Source: Bacteroidales bacterium
Lineage (GTDB): Bacteria; Bacteroidota; Bacteroidia; Bacteroidales; WCHB1-69
NCBI GenBank assembly: GCA_024682995.1
Contig: JAIKYR010000106.1
Location: 1-38,944, forward strand
Length of the DNA stretch: 38,944 bases
Reading direction: 5' to 3'
The translations under genes and the position numbers were made by a program. Below, in pieces: positions 36,395-38,944 of the stretch (position 1 is its first letter; each line of letters opens with the position of its first letter). The notes beneath the pieces were generated by a model. That model did not search any database. It saw only the letters and a list, made by a program, of their open reading frames with translations, and was not told the DNA's origin.

Positions 36395-36402
36395 CAAAAA
36401 TA
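36395..36402 (-). promoter_or_regulatory. -7 promoter element (TATTTTTG) for the LytTR gene
   Basis: TATTTTTG on the minus strand lies 21 bp before the ATG at 36374. The first copy of the 30-bp repeat begins 5 bp beyond it, so a bound protein would cover the -12 to -41 region. Confidence 0.45.
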
Positions 36403-36406
36403 CGAT

Positions 36407-36436
36407 TTTATTCTCTCATTTTGGGCCGTTTCGTCA
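36407..36436. repeat. 30-bp direct repeat, copy 1 (candidate regulator site)
   Basis: TTTATTCTCTCATTTTGGGC followed by CGTTTCGTCA is identical to copy 2 at 36545-36574, starting 138 bp apart. Its end forms a dyad with the following bases: TTTCGTCA-TAATG-TGACGAAA (36429-36449). It covers the upstream promoter region of the LytTR gene. Confidence 0.8.
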
Positions 36437-36449
36437 TAATGTGACGAAA
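36429..36449. promoter_or_regulatory. Palindrome TTTCGTCA-N5-TGACGAAA, candidate operator
   Basis: Perfect 8-bp arms with a 5-bp spacer lie 55-75 bp upstream of the LytTR ATG, immediately upstream of its predicted promoter. The flanks extend imperfectly (CCG...CGG). Position and symmetry fit an autoregulatory site. Confidence 0.5.
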
Positions 36450-36522
36450 TCGGTTTTGGGGAAATTCTTGAAATTTAAAAAAGACAGTAAAACGGTGGTT
36501 TACAATCATATACAACATAATT

Positions 36523-36558
36523 TATTCTCTCATTTATCCTCTCATTTATTCTCTCATT
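36523..36558. repeat. Three tandem 12-bp units TAT(T/C)CTCTCATT
   Basis: Units at 36523, 36535 and 36547 differ by one base in the middle copy. The third unit is also the start of 30-bp repeat copy 2, and a single unit heads copy 1. This suggests the repeat grew by slippage or duplication in the intergenic gap. Confidence 0.75.
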
Positions 36559-36574
36559 TTGGGCCGTTTCGTCA
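36545..36574. repeat. 30-bp direct repeat, copy 2 (candidate regulator site)
   Basis: Identical to 36407-36436. It ends 51 bp upstream of the plus-strand TATCTTTG element at 36626, a typical activator position. GGGCCGTTTCGTCA is the conserved core present in both copies. Confidence 0.8.
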
Positions 36575-36625
36575 CATTTTCGCCCCTTCGGCCTTTAGCG
36601 TTGGAATTTTTGTGTGGGAATGTGT

Positions 36626-36633
36626 TATCTTTG
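36626..36633 (+). promoter_or_regulatory. -7 promoter element (TATCTTTG) for the secreted-protein operon
   Basis: TATCTTTG, with a TTGG 21 bp upstream (36601-36604) as a possible -33 element. It would give an unusually long leader of about 200 nt before the ATG at 36841. Confidence 0.5.
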
Positions 36634-36690
36634 GGGCGGAAAAACACAACATTAGCACCCAATGATCAATTTGAGTTTAGATAAAAAAAC

Positions 36691-36719
36691 AAAGCCAACG
36701 GCCAATAGCTAACAGCCAA
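36691..36719 (+). repeat. 29-bp leader repeat, copy A
   Basis: AAAGCCAACGGCCAATAGCT AACAGCCAA-type unit; related copies at 36757-36785 and 37901-37929. It lies in the long leader upstream of the T9SS-substrate gene. Confidence 0.75.
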
Positions 36720-36756
36720 CACCTTTAACTCCTTAGTTCCTTAACTTCTTAACTAT

Positions 36757-36872
36757 AAAGCCAACGGCCAATAGCTAATGGCTAAATTCCAACCCCCAAA
36801 TCCCAACACCCTCACATCAACAACCAAACCCCAAAAAAACATGAAAAAGCAAACCCTTTTCCTCGCCCTCCT
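36757..36872 (+). repeat. Leader/signal-peptide cassette, copy 1
   Basis: This covers 29-bp repeat copy B (36757-36785), a C/A-rich stretch with the exact 21-mer CCCTCACATCAACAACCAAA plus C (36809-36829), and the first 32 coding bases (ATGAAAAAGC...). The same order recurs at 37901-38015. Confidence 0.85.
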
Positions 36873-37872
36873 CCTCGCCTTTGCCCTTGCCGGACGGGGA
36901 CAATATGAATCTTTCTTCGGGAATTCCTATCATCCAATAACAGACGGTTGCTCGTGGTCCGTGAGCAATGACAAGTACATGGCAGCAGGTGACACATTGC
37001 TTGGCTCAAAGACGTACCTGAAAATTTACAGACAAAGCGACAACCAGTCTTTCGACTTCAACCTCTCTCAAGCTCAATATTTTGCAGCCATTCGCAATGA
37101 CTCGGATGGTATGAAAACATTCGGGTTCTTGCCCGCAGGAAGTACGATAAAAGACCTGAACACCAGTATCGTGTATCAGCTCGACACGGCTCAAGAAATA
37201 CTTTTGTATGATTTTTCCTTGGAGAAAGGAGATACGGTGACCTATTATGCTTTGGGGAACAACAATCATGCGGTTAAATGCACTGCCATCCGAGTGGAGT
37301 CGGCGGATATCCCCGTGGGATGGAATCAGTATTCTCCTGTTTTTCACCACTATAGTAGTGATGATACGATTGTGTATTTGACAGACAACACACCTCTACG
37401 ACAAATCCTTTTAACGAGTGTTGAGTACCCTGTTCCAAATAATGTTTGGATAGAAGGAATTGGGAGCATTCATGGTTTTGCCGAGGGGGATCCGTTGTGG
37501 TTCGAAGATGTTAGCAGGCAGGTGCTCCTCTGTTTCTCTGACAATTCCGAAGCCACATACCAGACAGGATTCGATTTTGACAACACCCCTGAGGATTGTT
37601 TCAGTAATGGATTTGGAGGAGATGTGACGGACAAGCCGCCTATGGTGGTCTCGCTCTACCCCAACCCCGTGTCGGATGTTATGCACATATCCTCTTCTTC
37701 GGATGAGCTTCAATACGCCCTCTACTCCATTCTTGGCAAACCCCTCCAACAAGGGATACTTCCTCCATACCAGTCTATTACAATCAACATGTCAGGCCTA
37801 CCATGCGGGATTTATATGCTTCACTATACCTCTAATGGTGTTGAAAGAACAAGAAAAATAATCAAATATTAA
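36841..37872 (+). CDS. Secreted protein with T9SS type A sorting domain
   Basis: I place the start at ATG 36841, where MKKQTLFLALLLAFALAGRGQ forms a signal peptide; the track start at 36778 adds 21 unlikely residues. The 343-aa product has a mature region of about 240 residues without a family I recognise (SYHPITDGCSWSVSNDKYMAAGDT, YFAAIRNDSDGMKTFGFLP, VWIEGIGSIHGF). It ends with a classic type A C-terminal domain: VVSLYPNPVSDVMHISS, LYSILGKPLQQG, INMSGLPCGIYMLHY and a terminal RTRKIIKY. It should be exported by Sec, then by T9SS, and anchored or released at the surface. Confidence 0.9.
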   Translation: MKKQTLFLALLLAFALAGRGQYESFFGNSYHPITDGCSWSVSNDKYMAAGDTLLGSKTYLKIYRQSDNQSFDFNLSQAQYFAAIRNDSDGMKTFGFLPAGSTIKDLNTSIVYQLDTAQEILLYDFSLEKGDTVTYYALGNNNHAVKCTAIRVESADIPVGWNQYSPVFHHYSSDDTIVYLTDNTPLRQILLTSVEYPVPNNVWIEGIGSIHGFAEGDPLWFEDVSRQVLLCFSDNSEATYQTGFDFDNTPEDCFSNGFGGDVTDKPPMVVSLYPNPVSDVMHISSSSDELQYALYSILGKPLQQGILPPYQSITINMSGLPCGIYMLHYTSNGVERTRKIIKY

Positions 37873-37900
37873 CATATACAACTTCTTAACTCCAAACCCA

Positions 37901-38015
37901 AAAGCCAACGGCTAATAGCTAACGGCTAAATCCCAAAGCCCAATTCCCAACCCCCTCACATCAACAACCAAACACCCAAACACATGAAAAAGCAAACCCT
38001 TTTCCTCGCCCTCCT
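37901..38015 (+). repeat. Leader/signal-peptide cassette, copy 2
   Basis: AAAGCCAACGGCTAATAGCT AACGGCTAA (37901-37929), the same 21-mer at 37953-37973, and an identical 32-base coding start at 37984-38015. After codon 11 the two genes are unrelated. Confidence 0.85.
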
Positions 38016-38736
38016 GTTTTTTTTGTTGTCGTTCGGAAATTCATTGTACGGACAAAAAGAGAACAAACATAGATCAAGTGTGTCCTGCCTTCTATCGGCA
38101 CAGAGTTACACACAAATATTCAGCGATGAGTTCCAGCATGTGACACTGAACGGGGAGAAAGCTGTAAATTTTGTTAAACATTCGATAAGGACTGATAGTA
38201 CGGATAAATACACATTTAGTGCGGGCTTAATTTATTCTTTTGTCGGAGGTGGACCAACTATCAAATACGCCATTGCCCAAAATTGTGTTTTTCAAACGGA
38301 TTTAGTAGGAAAGTTCTTCATAAATCAAATGTCATTCGGGAATGGTTTCATTGTTTATATACATGAAATCTCCCAAAATTTCATGTATCAGCGAAAATTT
38401 TCAGAAAAAAACGATGTGGCATATTATTATATGATTGGAGGAGGTCTTTCCGGAGGGGTGTCTCTATTCCGACCTCTTCTTTGGAAAATCGGGACTTATC
38501 CGTTTTTTGGAGTGGAATTCGCCTTGAAAAACAAAAAACTATCATTTCAAATTGATGTTAGACCGGGGTATGGTTTGTTGTTGAAATCCGGAAAAGCGAA
38601 ACCATCTCGTATTTACGGCGACACTTTTCAGTTTCTCTATAAATTTCTTTTCTACGTAAACCCTCCTGAACAATTCCCCTATCATGGGTATGACATAAGT
38701 GTGAATTTTGCAGTCAGATTTTGTAAAATTAAATAA
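37984..38736 (+). CDS. Probable outer-membrane beta-barrel or secreted hypothetical protein
   Basis: This 250-aa protein has the signal peptide MKKQTLFLALLFFLLSFGNSLYGQ, whose first 11 residues are identical to the upstream gene. The mature part alternates hydrophobic and polar residues with many Gly and aromatic positions (FSAGLIYSFVGGGPTIKYAI, YYYMIGGGLSGGVSLF, YPFFGVEFALKNKKLSFQIDVRPGYGLLL) and ends YDISVNFAVRFCKIK. This fits a small outer-membrane barrel of 8-10 strands. No family is assigned. It lacks a T9SS tail and probably shares the upstream transcript, since I saw no promoter element in the 111-bp gap. Confidence 0.75.
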   Translation: MKKQTLFLALLFFLLSFGNSLYGQKENKHRSSVSCLLSAQSYTQIFSDEFQHVTLNGEKAVNFVKHSIRTDSTDKYTFSAGLIYSFVGGGPTIKYAIAQNCVFQTDLVGKFFINQMSFGNGFIVYIHEISQNFMYQRKFSEKNDVAYYYMIGGGLSGGVSLFRPLLWKIGTYPFFGVEFALKNKKLSFQIDVRPGYGLLLKSGKAKPSRIYGDTFQFLYKFLFYVNPPEQFPYHGYDISVNFAVRFCKIK

Positions 38737-38743
38737 ACAAAAC

Positions 38744-38944
38744 ATGAAAAAAAACATTGTTATACAAATTTCAGTTTTATTTTTGGTACTCACTAGTACC
38801 TCTGCGCAGACCTACACTCAGGCTTTTGACAGCGTCTTTGCCAATGTGAGCAGGGCTGGGGCAAATACAGGAATACTCTATGAACGTGTTCTGCCATTTG
38901 CCAATCTAACCAATTTCAACTCCTTGTTATCCAATCCAGACACC
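38744..38944 (+). CDS. Secreted hypothetical protein, 5' part only
   Basis: The ATG at 38744, 7 bp after the previous stop, opens 67 codons to the window edge; the track omits it because it has no stop. The signal peptide MKKNIVIQISVLFLVLTSTSAQ is followed by TYTQAFDSVFANVSRAGANTGILYERVLPFANLTNFNSLL. The TGILYERV(L/V)PFA segment resembles N-termini of large Bacteroidetes secreted proteins I have seen without assigned function. Same operon as the two preceding genes. Confidence 0.75.
   Translation, partial: MKKNIVIQISVLFLVLTSTSAQTYTQAFDSVFANVSRAGANTGILYERVLPFANLTNFNSLLSNPDT

Larger units (their letters stand above)
36375..36840. other. 466-bp intergenic region between divergent LytTR and T9SS-substrate genes
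   Basis: I see no credible gene here. The 74-codon GTG ORF at 36441 has a poor composition and overlaps the repeats. The region holds the LytTR promoter, two identical 30-bp repeats, a palindrome, three 12-bp tandem units, a plus-strand promoter, and a 200-nt leader containing GCCAACGG-type repeats and a CTTAACT-rich stretch (36722-36756). Confidence 0.7.

Noticed and set aside
36441-36665. 74-codon GTG-start ORF in the intergenic region
   Set aside because: It overlaps the palindrome, the 12-bp repeats and the second 30-bp repeat, and includes the predicted promoter; its composition is Phe/His-rich and unlike the neighbours.

Overview
The window looks like a chromosomal segment of an uncultured Bacteroidota bacterium, probably Bacteroidales. 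The evidence is a type IX secretion (T9SS) type A sorting tail on one protein, many secreted proteins with signal peptides ending in Q after an Ala/Gly, paired GH73/LysM enzymes, a Bacteroidetes-type rSAM/SPASM enzyme, and at least eight TAnnTTTG elements of the Bacteroidetes sigma factor type placed shortly upstream of genes. I found no rRNA, tRNA, CRISPR array, insertion sequence or phage module.

Region 1 (1-17384, minus strand) is dominated by one giant open reading frame that the supplied ORF track does not list, because it runs off the left edge without a stop. It starts at 16836 and stays open for 5,612 codons. It has a signal peptide, two adhesin-type (choice-of-anchor J-like) sandwiches, seven tandem right-handed beta-helix modules, FN3-like domains, Ig/NEW3-like domains, a Cys-bearing helical island, a conserved block of large secreted proteins, and Cys/Thr repeats at the edge. 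A 134-aa secreted protein lies just upstream and probably shares its promoter.

Region 2 (17429-20119, minus) is a compact operon: a secreted hypothetical protein, ManA and TrmN6. Region 3 (20185-22627, plus) holds a carboxynorspermidine/saccharopine dehydrogenase, a 27-codon small ORF and a radical SAM/SPASM enzyme whose usual lipoprotein partner is not adjacent. Region 4 (22658-27948, plus) is RmlB, an MBOAT O-acyltransferase, an AlgX/AlgJ-like DHHW protein and a COG2509 flavoprotein; the first three suggest acetylated surface glycan synthesis.

Region 5 (27973-29009, minus) is an Rpn/PD-(D/E)XK nuclease with a tetrapeptide-repeat tail. Region 6 (29161-35313, minus) is a cell-wall operon: Ddl, two tandem GH73-LysM proteins (the second has lost the catalytic Glu), an M23 endopeptidase and an OppA-like peptide-binding lipoprotein. 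Region 7 (35355-36374, minus) encodes a membrane LytTR regulator with an extra C-terminal winged helix. The 466-bp gap beside it carries two identical 30-bp repeats, each upstream of one of the two divergent promoters. Region 8 (36626-38944, plus) encodes three secreted or outer-membrane proteins, the first two behind nearly identical duplicated leader/signal-peptide cassettes.
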